A stretch of 42,788 nt of DNA, taken from Alphaproteobacteria bacterium (GTDB lineage: Bacteria > Pseudomonadota > Alphaproteobacteria > Rickettsiales > SXRF01). Position numbers and translations under genes: made by a program. Every line of letters begins with the position of its first letter. Positions within the stretch are counted from its first letter, which is position 1. Under the pieces are notes generated by a model. The model was not told the DNA's origin and ran no database searches. It was given only the letters and a program-made list of their open reading frames with translations. This document shows positions 35,395 through 42,788 of this stretch, piece by piece. The DNA is taken from the NCBI GenBank assembly GCA_025360345.1, contig JANYCJ010000145.1, forward strand, positions 1 to 42,788, read 5' to 3'.

Positions 35395-37638
35395 CTACTG
35401 CTTAGCGGCGTCCTGCACATACAGGTCCACGCGGTCTGGCTCGCCGCCGGGGTTTTTATCCCCTTCGGCCTGCACGTTGATGCGCAGGTTGTTCACCCCC
35501 GCGTCAATCAGGAACGCGCGCACTGAAAGCGCCCGGCTCAGCGAAATGCGCCGCGCCGTGCTCACCTGGTCGCCTGCTGCCGTGGCATAGGCGATCAGCG
35601 TCACGCGCTGCCCGTCATTCTGGATCAACTGCTTGGCCAGCTTGTTCAGCTCGTCGTTCACGGTAAGCGGAATGGTCGTTTCCGTGGTCTTGAACACGAT
35701 ACGCAGGGAAGGCGGGGTCTTGCCGTCTGTGGCAATCTTGGCGGGCTGCGCAATAGCATTAGCCGTGGCCTTTACCGCGGCGGATTCGTCACCATCGGCT
35801 TTAGCGGCGGGCTTTGCAGCATCCGGATCTGCAGCGGCCGGCTTGGCGGCTGCATCAGGATCGGCCGCAGCAGCCTTGGGCGCCGGCGGCGCCGGCGGCG
35901 CAGCGGCGGCAACCGCAGGGGCTGGCACGGCAGGTTTTGCGGCATCGGGATCAGCAGCAGCCGGAGCGGGCACCGCTGGCTTTGCGGCATCCGGGTCGGC
36001 CGCGGCAGGCTTAGGTGCCGGTGGAGGCGGAGGCGGCGGAGTCACAGCGGCCTTCGCATCCGGGTCAGCTTTCGGTGCTGGCGGCGGCGGGGGCGGTGGT
36101 GCAGCCTTCTCAGCGGCAGCAGCCGGTGCTGGCGGCGGCGGGGGAGGAGGCGTCACGGCAGGCTTCGCAGCGGCGTCTGGCGCTTTCGGTGCAGGCGGCG
36201 GGGGAGGCGGCGGTGCTTCACCTTTAGGAGCCGGGGCAATATCGCCCTTCGGCGCAGGCGGCACATCGGCCTTGGGAGCGGGGGGAGTTTCACCTTTAGG
36301 GGCTGGCGGGGGCGGCGGTGCTGGCGGCGCTACCTTGGGCGCAGCTGGCGGGGGCTCTTCACCCTTCGGCGCAGGCGCGGGCGGTGCGGTCGGTGCTACA
36401 GCAGCATCGGCTTTCGGTGCTTCGCCATCGCCCTTGTTGCGGTTATGGCGCTCGCCTTTAGGGGCGGGCTGGATATCCGGATGGGCTTTTTCTTCAGCGG
36501 CCTTCGCAGCTTCGTTCGCTTTATCGGTAGCGGCCTGCTTCTTGGCGGCCTTATCGGCGGCGGCCTTATCTTTTTCAGCCTGTACCTTGTCTTTTGCGGC
36601 CTGGATTTTGTCCTTGGCAGCCTGCGCCTTATCCTTGGCGGCTTGTTCTTTCGCAGCCTTGGCATCCTTGGCGGCCTGTTCCTTGGCTGCTTTGGCGGCG
36701 GCGGCTTTTTCCTTGGCGGCGGCCTTGCGCTTGGCGGCCTTGGAGAAGGCAGACTGGTCTTCGCCGGATTCATCCGCATGGCTCTTGGGCTTGGCGGCCG
36801 CCTTGCCTTCGGGCTTAGCAGCCTTGGCGGCCTTGGCTTCCTTATGCGCCTTGGCGGCCGGCTTGGCAGCCTTGGCGCTTGCGGCAGGAGTTTCCGGCTT
36901 TTTCGAAACATTGGACATCGGCTGGCCTTTGGGTCCTTCCACCCATACCAGTCGCGGCGCGCCGGAGGTCGCAGGCGCGCTCATCACCGGCGAGGCATAG
37001 CCCTGCTGCGCGGGCATCGGAGCGGCTGGGGCTGCACCGCTGGTCATCGGCTGTTGCGGTGCGGCCGCGGCACCAATGGCCTGCTGCGGCTGCACGGGCA
37101 TCGGCGCGGTTTGCTGTTCAGGCGGATAAACCACCTGCTCCGTCATTCCCTGCGGCGCTTGCATGGGTGCGGCCGTCATCGGGGCGGCCTGAACCGGGGC
37201 CATGGCGGCGGGTGCGCCGGGTTCCATATGCCATGCGGGGGCGGGTGCGGCGGCCGGGGCTGCCTGTACGGGAGCCTGCTGGTTGTTGCGGTCTTCTTCG
37301 TTCAGCACCGTGCCGCTATGGGTATAGGTGTCAATCGGGCGTGAGCTGCTGGGAAATGCTCCTGCGGCGGGTGCAAGCTGGGCAACCTGCTCAGCTCTGA
37401 CCCTGCGAATCGGGCTGCCGTTATCGGACATTTGTCCCAGCGGCACGCGCTCGCTGCTGTCATTATCCAGCGCATAGGGGTTCAGCGCTGCGCCCGCTGC
37501 GCGGTCTCCCGATACGGCATCTGCCGCCAATGCTGGCATCCCCGCCAGCAACGGCAGGTACAGGGCCGTCATCAATAAAGCCCGTGCAAGTGAGAGGCGG
37601 CGCGGGCGGGAGCTGGTATATGCGGGTGAATTAGCCAT
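35395..37638 (-). CDS. Large low-complexity periplasmic protein with C-terminal OmpA-like domain
   Basis: 747 residues. The N-terminus has a signal peptide ([22 protein letters not shown]). Residues about 90-235 are Pro/Ala/Gln/Met-rich. Residues about 245-390 are Ala/Lys-rich and probably helical ([20 protein letters not shown]). Residues about 390-620 are Pro-rich with repeated [11 protein letters not shown] and [14 protein letters not shown] units. The last 105 residues form an OmpA/MotB-like domain ([20 protein letters not shown]); the usual GHTD stretch is replaced by AYATAAGD, so the normal peptidoglycan contact may be altered. It resembles a TolA-like spacer joined to a wall-binding head. 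It heads the yebC-ruvCAB-tol chain. The function is unknown. Confidence 0.85.
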   Translation of the reverse strand: MANSPAYTSSRPRRLSLARALLMTALYLPLLAGMPALAADAVSGDRAAGAALNPYALDNDSSERVPLGQMSDNGSPIRRVRAEQVAQLAPAAGAFPSSSRPIDTYTHSGTVLNEEDRNNQQAPVQAAPAAAPAPAWHMEPGAPAAMAPVQAAPMTAAPMQAPQGMTEQVVYPPEQQTAPMPVQPQQAIGAAAAPQQPMTSGAAPAAPMPAQQGYASPVMSAPATSGAPRLVWVEGPKGQPMSNVSKKPETPAASAKAAKPAAKAHKEAKAAKAAKPEGKAAAKPKSHADESGEDQSAFSKAAKRKAAAKEKAAAAKAAKEQAAKDAKAAKEQAAKDKAQAAKDKIQAAKDKVQAEKDKAAADKAAKKQAATDKANEAAKAAEEKAHPDIQPAPKGERHNRNKGDGEAPKADAAVAPTAPPAPAPKGEEPPPAAPKVAPPAPPPPPAPKGETPPAPKADVPPAPKGDIAPAPKGEAPPPPPPPAPKAPDAAAKPAVTPPPPPPPAPAAAAEKAAPPPPPPPAPKADPDAKAAVTPPPPPPPAPKPAAADPDAAKPAVPAPAAADPDAAKPAVPAPAVAAAAPPAPPAPKAAAADPDAAAKPAAADPDAAKPAAKADGDESAAVKATANAIAQPAKIATDGKTPPSLRIVFKTTETTIPLTVNDELNKLAKQLIQNDGQRVTLIAYATAAGDQVSTARRISLSRALSVRAFLIDAGVNNLRINVQAEGDKNPGGEPDRVDLYVQDAAKQ
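36000..36400 (-). repeat. Proline-rich coding repeats in the OmpA-like gene
   Basis: Repeated units encode [10 protein letters not shown] and [14 protein letters not shown] variants. On the plus strand they appear as GGCGGCGG tracts. Such repeats are prone to length change by slippage and to assembly errors. Boundaries are approximate. Confidence 0.65.
36480..36890 (-). repeat. Alanine/lysine-rich helical coding repeats in the OmpA-like gene
   Basis: Imperfect units of the type [21 protein letters not shown] and [11 protein letters not shown], reminiscent of the TolA central helix. Boundaries are approximate. Confidence 0.6.
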
Positions 37639-37750
37639 AGCTATCCTGAATAAAATGCTTAAGGGAAAATAATCTATAATGTGATTAAGACAAAAAAGCT
37701 AGTTCAAGCAACCTAAATTTTTACACTCCGCTGACACGGAGGCACGCATC

Positions 37751-38554
37751 TCAGGCAGCTTTCGCCAGAAGCTTAAGCACAGGCTCCTGTAAAAGCTTGT
37801 TGGTGCAGATCAGGTTCTTGCTGTAGGGCGTGGCTGGTTTACCGTCCATATCCTGCACCATGCCGCCCGCTTCGGAAATCAGCAACATGCCAGCGGCGAT
37901 GTCCCACGGCTTCACCGTGTAATACCAGCACGCATCCAGCCGCCCTGCAGCGAGATAAGCCAGATCCAGCGCCGTCGCCCCGAAATAGCGTACAATTGCC
38001 CCCGTGGCGGAAAGCCTGCTCGCCAGGTCGAACATTTCCTGGTCATACCCGGTATTGCGCGCCGCTTTGCCCGTCACCAGCAGCGAGTCTTCAATTGTGT
38101 TGCGCGCCGAAACCTTGAGCTTGCGGTCATTTAAAAACGCGCCTTGCCCCTTTTCCGCTGCAAACAGCTCATTATGGATGGGGTCGTAAATCACCCCGGC
38201 GATAATTTCGGCCTCGCCCTTTTCATTAGTGCGTTCCAGCCCCACCGAAATGCAGAAATACGGCACCGCGTGGATAAAATTGCTCGTCCCGTCGATCGGG
38301 TCAATAATCCAGCGTGTTTTGGCGTCCTTGCCCACCACCTCACCGCCCTCTTCCAGCAGGAAGCCGAACAGCGGGCGCACGGCCAGCAACTCTTTTTGCA
38401 GGAATTTTTCGGTGCGCAAATCCGTGCTGGTCACAAAATCGGCCGTGCCCTTGCGGGAAATCTGCAGGCGGTCCACTTCGCCGAAATCGCGGAGCAAACC
38501 CTTGCCCGCTTTCACGACCGCCGCGCTCATGACATTAATCAGGGCTGAAGGCAT
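37751..38554 (-). CDS. suhB: Inositol monophosphatase family protein (SuhB-type)
   Basis: 267 residues. Metal-dependent phosphatase with the family motifs EEGGE, the WIIDPIDGTSNFIHAVPYF signature, and the C-terminal VKPWDIAAGMLLISEAGG. Likely hydrolyses inositol phosphates or related sugar phosphates; SuhB also assists rRNA antitermination in E. coli, which cannot be inferred here. Its ATG directly abuts the efp stop, so the two are co-transcribed. A short CTCCG/CGGAG hairpin lies just beyond the stop but has no U-tract. Confidence 0.93.
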   Translation of the reverse strand: MPSALINVMSAAVVKAGKGLLRDFGEVDRLQISRKGTADFVTSTDLRTEKFLQKELLAVRPLFGFLLEEGGEVVGKDAKTRWIIDPIDGTSNFIHAVPYFCISVGLERTNEKGEAEIIAGVIYDPIHNELFAAEKGQGAFLNDRKLKVSARNTIEDSLLVTGKAARNTGYDQEMFDLASRLSATGAIVRYFGATALDLAYLAAGRLDACWYYTVKPWDIAAGMLLISEAGGMVQDMDGKPATPYSKNLICTNKLLQEPVLKLLAKAA

Positions 38555-39124
38555 TTACGAGGCTTTCGCGCGTTCGATATATTCAAGCGTATTGGTGTCC
38601 ACCACGATGGTTTCGCCCGCTGGGATAAACGGCGGCACCATGATGCGCACCCCGTTTTCAAGGATGGCAGGTTTGTAAGAAGAGCTTGCCGTCTGCCCCT
38701 TCACCACCGGGTCTGCTTCCACGATCTTCATCGTCACCCGCGTCGGCAGCGCGATGGAAATCGGCTTGCCTTCATAGGTTTCAATGTCCACCGTCATCCC
38801 GTCCTGCAAAAACGGGCGCGAATCGCCGATCAGGCTGGCGGGCAGCACGAACTGCTCGTAGCTCTCATTGTCCATGAAGGTCAGGTCTTCGCCGTCGGCG
38901 AACAGGAAATTGCACTGGCGCGAATCCAGCGACACACGCTCGATTTTTTCGTCGGAGGCAAAGCGCGGGTTATTCTTGGTACCGGAAATAATATCCTTCA
39001 GCTCCACCTGGTTGAACGAGCGCAAATTGCCCGGCGTGCGGATTTCGTGTTTCACCACCAGCCACAGCTTGTTCTGCCATTCGATCACCATACCCATGCG
39101 CACTGCGCCACCGTCAATTTTCAT
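38555..39124 (-). CDS. efp: Elongation factor P, variant without the usual modified lysine
   Basis: 189 residues with three beta-barrel domains; EF-P rescues ribosomes stalled at polyproline. AGGAAG precedes the ATG. The C-terminal signature VVKGQTASSSYKPAILENGVRIMVPPFI is clear. In the domain I loop the usual PGKG is replaced by PGNLRSF, placing Asn33 where E. coli has the lysylated Lys34. The factor would therefore act unmodified or use a different modification. The window encodes at least two strongly polyproline proteins (OmpA-like, TolA), so working EF-P activity is presumably needed. Co-transcribed with suhB. Confidence 0.95.
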   Translation of the reverse strand: MKIDGGAVRMGMVIEWQNKLWLVVKHEIRTPGNLRSFNQVELKDIISGTKNNPRFASDEKIERVSLDSRQCNFLFADGEDLTFMDNESYEQFVLPASLIGDSRPFLQDGMTVDIETYEGKPISIALPTRVTMKIVEADPVVKGQTASSSYKPAILENGVRIMVPPFIPAGETIVVDTNTLEYIERAKAS

Positions 39125-39285
39125 ACTTCCTGCACTCTTGCTAGCGTTAAATTATCGAAAACGTATATTTTGAAGTTCCTTAATGCTCATTCTTTCAGGG
39201 AAAAGGCAAGCATTCTTCTACCACTTCCTCCCGGTACGGCAACTGGAAACGCCGTAACGCCGCCTTAAACAGCGCCACGCCCCAC

Positions 39286-39939
39286 TCACAGCGCTTTGCC
39301 GATGGCCTCGTTAAACGCTTTCACCGCCGCTTTCGGCCCTTGCGTGTGGCTCCACACCGCTGTGATCGCCGCGATAAAATCCGCGCCCGCGCTCACCAGC
39401 GCCCCGCAATTCTCCGGTGTAATCCCCCCAATGGCCACGCAGGGCAGCACAATAAAAGTCTGCCACCATTCCAATATGTCGGGGGTAGGCACGCCGTAAC
39501 GCGCCAGCGCTTCCGCGCTTTTGCTCTTGGTGGGGTAAAATGCCCCGAACGCCACGTAATCCGCGCCTTCTTCCCCTGCATCCATGGCCATATGCCGTGA
39601 GTCATGGCACGAAACCCCGATCACCCTGTCCTTGCCCACCACCTTGCGCGCCGCCGCTACTGAGCCGTCATCCTGCCCGATATGCACCCCGTCCGCGCCG
39701 GCCCGCACCGCCAGTTCCGGGCTGTCATTCATGATAAACGCCGCCCCGTGCTGGTGGCAGATGGGGATGATCGCTTCCGCCGCCCGCAAAATATCGCTGT
39801 CGCTGGCGCCCTTCAGCCTTAGCTGGAAACTGCCCACATGCCCGCCGTCAAACGCGGCCTTCACCTGTTCGGTGAATTCAGGCAATATAATCTGCGGTGG
39901 GCTTACAAGGTAAAGGTGGCATTCGCGTTCCTGTTCCAT
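39286..39939 (-). CDS. thiE: Thiamine-phosphate synthase
   Basis: 217 residues from ATG 39939 (MEQERECHLYLVSPP), preceded by CGGAG; the track start lies within the fba terminator. TIM-barrel enzyme joining HMP-pyrophosphate and thiazole phosphate. Motifs: SFQLRLKG, AFIMNDSPELAVRAGADGVHIGQDD, VIGVSCHD, YVAFGAFYPTKSK and AIGGITPEN. The form LYLVSPP...FQLRLKG is a common alphaproteobacterial variant. It starts 22 bases beyond the fba terminator. Confidence 0.92.
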   Translation of the reverse strand: MEQERECHLYLVSPPQIILPEFTEQVKAAFDGGHVGSFQLRLKGASDSDILRAAEAIIPICHQHGAAFIMNDSPELAVRAGADGVHIGQDDGSVAAARKVVGKDRVIGVSCHDSRHMAMDAGEEGADYVAFGAFYPTKSKSAEALARYGVPTPDILEWWQTFIVLPCVAIGGITPENCGALVSAGADFIAAITAVWSHTQGPKAAVKAFNEAIGKAL

Positions 39940-39961
39940 GTCAGCACTCCGGGGTCGTGTG

Positions 39962-39999
39962 AAAAAATGGCAGGGCAGCACTTGCGCTGCCCTGCCATT
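39962..39999 (-). terminator. Rho-independent terminator after fba
   Basis: On the minus strand AATGGCAGGGCAGC pairs perfectly with GCTGCCCTGCCATT (14 bp, six-base loop), followed by a run of Ts. One of the strongest structures in the window; it separates fba from thiE. Confidence 0.95.
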
Positions 40000-40017
40000 G
40001 ATAAAAGAAAAAAGGGA

Positions 40018-40947
40018 TTACAGCTCGCCCTTGTAAACCTTGATGATGCTGTCCAGCAGCTTCAGCGCTTCGTCGCGCGGGCGCTGGAAGGTGTTGCGGC
40101 CGATGATCGAGCCGTTGCCGCCGCCATCGCGGATGCCGCGTACTTCGTCCAGCAGGTCATTTTCGCCCTTGGCATTGCCGCCGGAGAACACCACGATGCG
40201 GCGCCCCGCGAAGCAAGCCTGCTTCACATGCGCAATGCGCTCCGCCATGGTGCCGATAGTCACTTTCTCAGATTCATAGACCTTCTTGGCTTCAGCCTGC
40301 TCAAGGAACCCGGTAGGCGGCTTAACCTTGATGATATGCGCGCCAAGCAGCGCGGCCATGTGCGCGGCATAGGCGCACACGTCCATTGCCGTTTCGCCGT
40401 CCTTGGAAATATCTTCACCGCGCGGGTAAGACCACATTACCACAGCAAGGCCCGCGTCTTTCGCCTGCTCGGAAAGTTCGCGGATTTCTTCCATCATGTC
40501 GAAGGTGTTATGGCTGCCGGGGTAAATGGTAAAGCCGATAGCGGAGCAGCCGAGGCGCAGCGCGTCGTTTACCGTGCCGGTAACGGCCTGGTCGGCGGAG
40601 CTGTTCTTCGGCGCGAGGCTGTTGGAGCTGTTGACCTTAAGAATGGTCGGGATCTGCCCGGCGAAAGTATCTGCGCCCGCTTCCAACATGCCCAGCGGCG
40701 CGGCATACGCCGAAAGCCCGGCATCAATGGCCAGCTGGTAGTGGTAATGCGGGTCATACGCCGCAGGATTTTTCGCAAAAGAGCGTGCGGGCCCATGTTC
40801 AAAACCCTGGTCCACCGGCAGGATCACCAGGCGGCCCGTGCCACCCAGGCGTCCCTGCATCAGGATACGTGCAAGATTGGCTTTCGTGCCCGGGCAGTCG
40901 CTTTCATAAGCAGACAGGATCTTTTTTACTTCGGCGGTCATCTTCAT
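40018..40947 (-). CDS. fbaB: Class I fructose-bisphosphate aldolase (archaeal/DhnA type)
   Basis: 309 residues. Cleaves fructose-1,6-bisphosphate via a lysine Schiff base; the candidate lysine lies in AHIIKVKPPTGF. The N-terminal VILPVDQGFEHGPARSF and C-terminal RRIVVFSGGNAKGE phosphate loop are typical of the DhnA/FbaB family, not the metal-dependent class II enzymes. AGGAAG precedes the ATG. Upstream on the minus strand TTGTCA is followed at 17 bases by TATGGA, a weak promoter candidate. The gene is followed by a strong terminator. Confidence 0.94.
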   Translation of the reverse strand: MKMTAEVKKILSAYESDCPGTKANLARILMQGRLGGTGRLVILPVDQGFEHGPARSFAKNPAAYDPHYHYQLAIDAGLSAYAAPLGMLEAGADTFAGQIPTILKVNSSNSLAPKNSSADQAVTGTVNDALRLGCSAIGFTIYPGSHNTFDMMEEIRELSEQAKDAGLAVVMWSYPRGEDISKDGETAMDVCAYAAHMAALLGAHIIKVKPPTGFLEQAEAKKVYESEKVTIGTMAERIAHVKQACFAGRRIVVFSGGNAKGENDLLDEVRGIRDGGGNGSIIGRNTFQRPRDEALKLLDSIIKVYKGEL

Positions 40948-41028
40948 GGGGGCTTCCTCGTGTAATCGTTAAAAACAGCAGTTCCATAGACGGTTTTACG
41001 CCATTTGACAAACATTTTTGCAGGTAAA

Positions 41029-41844
41029 TCAGGCCTTAAGCTGGTAAGCGCCTCGTAAATCAGGCAAAGCCGTAAATTTGCCCGTCGGGTCGATCAGTGT
41101 CTCGGTAGACCCTAAAATAAGCACGCCATGCGGTTCCAGCCGCTCCGCCATCTTCAGCGTCACGTTGGCTTTCGTCTCTTCATCAAAATAAATCAATACG
41201 TTGCGGCAGAAAATCAGGTCGAACTTTCCCAGCGCGCTATAATCGGTGAGCAGGTTCTGCAATTTGAACTGCACCATGCCGCGGATAGTGTCCTTCAACT
41301 GCCATGACGTATCCGGCAGCGAGTTGAAATATTTGACCAGCAACTGGATCGGCAGGCCGCGCTGCACTTCGAATTGCGAATAAATGCCCTGAGCCGCCTT
41401 ATCGATCACTTTTTTTGCAAGGTCGGTCGCCACCATGTCAAACTGCCATCCCGGCATTTTGTGCATGTCTTCCTGCAGGCAGATGGCAATCGTATAGGGC
41501 TCCTGCCCGGTTGAGCACGCCGCAGACCAGATGCGCATCCGCTTCGAATGCCCCAGCTTGGCCATCAGCTGCGGCAGTACCAGCTGCCGCAATTGCTCAT
41601 ACGGCTTGATATCGCGGAAAAAGGACGATTCATTCGTCGTCATCGCCTCGGTGATTTCCACCAGCAGCGACTCCGAGGCCGTCTTGCGTATGTAAGCGCA
41701 TAATTCCGAAATACCCTCAAGCTTCAGCCCGCGCGCAATCGGCAGCAGGCGGCTTTCTATCAGGTAAGACTTGTCCTCCGCGAGGTCGAGGCCGGAGCGC
41801 TTCTTGAGCATAGAGGCCAGGTACTGGAACTCTTCTTTCTGCAT
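41029..41844 (-). CDS. cheR: Chemotaxis methyltransferase CheR
   Basis: 271 residues from the ATG at 41844, which shares one base with the cheB stop (TGATG); the longer track start is inside cheB. The N-terminal helical domain is followed by the SAM-binding domain with IWSAACSTGQEPYTIAI and the FDLIFCRNVLIYFD motif. It methylates glutamates of chemoreceptors, opposing CheB. Coupling of the two enzymes suggests balanced synthesis. Confidence 0.96.
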   Translation of the reverse strand: MQKEEFQYLASMLKKRSGLDLAEDKSYLIESRLLPIARGLKLEGISELCAYIRKTASESLLVEITEAMTTNESSFFRDIKPYEQLRQLVLPQLMAKLGHSKRMRIWSAACSTGQEPYTIAICLQEDMHKMPGWQFDMVATDLAKKVIDKAAQGIYSQFEVQRGLPIQLLVKYFNSLPDTSWQLKDTIRGMVQFKLQNLLTDYSALGKFDLIFCRNVLIYFDEETKANVTLKMAERLEPHGVLILGSTETLIDPTGKFTALPDLRGAYQLKA

Positions 41845-42788
41845 CAGCGCGCTCCTTCGAACTGCTGGATGACGAAGGGGGCAAGCTCTGCCAGCGGCAA
41901 CACCACTTTGCACAGCCCGTTTTCCACCACCGCTTTGGGCATACCATACACCACGCAGGAAGCTTCGTCCTGCGCCAGCACGCTTCCTCCCTTGTTCACA
42001 ACATCCTTTGCGCCTTCCATGCCGTCTTGTCCCATGCCGGTCAGCACCATCGCCACAAGATGGCTGCCATATACCTGCGCCAGCGAGCGCAGCATCGGGT
42101 CTGCGGCGGGCCTGCAGAAATTCTCCGGCGGATTCTGGTTGATGCGCACCACCACCCGTGTATCGGCCCGCTCCGCAATCATATGGTAGTCCCCCGGCGC
42201 GATGTAGATCGTTCCCGGCTTCACCTCCATGCCCTCTTTGGCTTCCGTGGCCGTATGGCCGCTGGCTTTGCTCACCTGTTCGGCAAGAATGGTGGTAAAG
42301 GTCGGCGGCATATGCTGCGTAATAAAAACCGGCACATGGGCCAGATGCCCCTTGATCTGCCCGAAAAACTGCATCAGCGCCTGCGGCCCCCCGGTGGAAG
42401 AGGCAATCGCCAGCGCATGTAGCCCCATCGGGTTTAGCTTGCCGCCAAAGGGCAGCGGGCTCACCCGCATCACGGTCTTGGGCGCAGCCGCAACCGGTGC
42501 GGCCACTTCCGGCTTTGCATCGGCAAACACCGGCAGGCCCCTGCCCATAAGCGCATAAATCTTGGTAATCAGCTCGCGGTAAAACAAAGCCACCTCGCCC
42601 CCTACCTTGGAGGTCGGTTTCGTCAAATAATCCGTAGCACCCAGCGAAAGCGCCTGCATACTCACCGCCGCGTTGCGCAGGGTAAGCGTGGAAGCCATGA
42701 TGATTTTCGCCTTCGGTGCAACCTTGACCAGTTCCGGCAGCGCCGTTATGCCGTCCATCACCGGCATTTCAATATCCAGCAAGATCAC
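41844..42788 (-). CDS. cheB: Chemotaxis response regulator/methylesterase CheB, 5' end missing
   Basis: At least 314 residues; the start lies beyond the right edge. The receiver domain is cut near its phospho-acceptor Asp (VILLDIEMPVMDG) and retains the lysine loop (YLTKPTSK). A Pro/Ala linker leads to the methylesterase domain with catalytic Ser in ASSTGGPQAL, His in ITQHMPPTF and Asp in LTGMGQDGMEGA. It demethylates and deamidates chemoreceptors upon phosphorylation by CheA. Other che genes probably lie to the right of the window. Confidence 0.96.
   Translation of the reverse strand: MILLDIEMPVMDGITALPELVKVAPKAKIIMASTLTLRNAAVSMQALSLGATDYLTKPTSKVGGEVALFYRELITKIYALMGRGLPVFADAKPEVAAPVAAAPKTVMRVSPLPFGGKLNPMGLHALAIASSTGGPQALMQFFGQIKGHLAHVPVFITQHMPPTFTTILAEQVSKASGHTATEAKEGMEVKPGTIYIAPGDYHMIAERADTRVVVRINQNPPENFCRPAADPMLRSLAQVYGSHLVAMVLTGMGQDGMEGAKDVVNKGGSVLAQDEASCVVYGMPKAVVENGLCKVVLPLAELAPFVIQQFEGAR

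Noticed and set aside
35633-37000. 455-codon plus-strand ORF opposite the OmpA-like gene
   Set aside because: Its Gly/Ala-only composition is the mirror of Pro/Ala-rich codons on the other strand; no domain and no ribosome-binding site.
37716-37741. CTCCG/CGGAG hairpin after suhB as a terminator
   Set aside because: Only five base pairs and no T-run directly after it; too weak to call.
39200-39285. Short minus-strand frame VALFKAALRRFQLPYREEVV after thiE
   Set aside because: Fewer than 30 codons from a GTG, closed upstream by a stop, no ribosome-binding site; looks protein-like but cannot be supported.
1-42788. CRISPR arrays, insertion sequences, tRNA or rRNA genes
   Set aside because: None seen: no spaced direct repeats, transposase motifs, or cloverleaf-like sequences were found on reading both strands.

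Overview
The window is GC-rich, gene-dense bacterial chromosome, almost certainly from an alphaproteobacterium. The evidence is a Rickettsiales-style type IV secretion block (virB3-virB4-virB6-virB6-virB6 plus a tiny VirB7-like lipoprotein), a PstA with a long N-terminal extension, and the order ruvCAB-ybgC-tolQRA-tolB-pal-cpoB-tilS-ftsH-glmM. Chemotaxis genes (cheB, cheR), arginine and thiamine biosynthesis and a phosphate-uptake system argue against a highly reduced intracellular Rickettsiales. A free-living or deep-branching lineage carrying an rvh-like T4SS is the best guess; the exact order cannot be fixed from the sequence alone.

Layout. 1-134 (-): start of a D-amino-acid dehydrogenase. 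135-519: gene-free, C/G-tract-rich spacer. 520-8224 (+): the T4SS block, ending in a 48-residue lipoprotein gene that the ORF track missed. 8221-9231 (-): hemB. 9374-10363 (+): trpS. 10427-14852 (+): phoR-pstC-pstA-pstB, with no pstS, phoU or phoB following. 14964-15431 (+): a PAS protein with its own promoter. 15564-16496 (+): rplM-rpsI, then a strong terminator. 16569-18600 (+): argC, a GNAT acetyltransferase whose start looks frameshifted, and a gamma-carbonic anhydrase. 18689-19894 (+): an unrecognised 401-residue protein with a near-consensus Pho box upstream.

From 19895 to the end everything is on the minus strand. In transcription order: cheB-cheR; fba with terminator; thiE; efp-suhB; then a tightly packed chain ompA-like - yebC - ruvC - ruvA - ruvB - GNAT - ybgC - tolQ - tolR - tolA - tolA-CTD paralogue - tolB - pal, ending at a hairpin terminator; then cpoB - tilS - ftsH - glmM - small membrane protein - thiD. 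Many junctions are ATGA or TGATG overlaps, so translational coupling is widespread.

The genes fall into four groups: envelope assembly (Tol-Pal, OmpA-like, T4SS, FtsH, GlmM), phosphate sensing and uptake (PhoR-PstCAB and probably the Pho-box gene), DNA repair and translation housekeeping, and chemotaxis adaptation. Most of the window is ordinary core genome. The leads most worth following are the Pho-box-linked unknown protein, a free-standing secreted copy of the TolA C-terminal domain, the missed VirB7-like lipoprotein, and an EF-P without the usual modified lysine.
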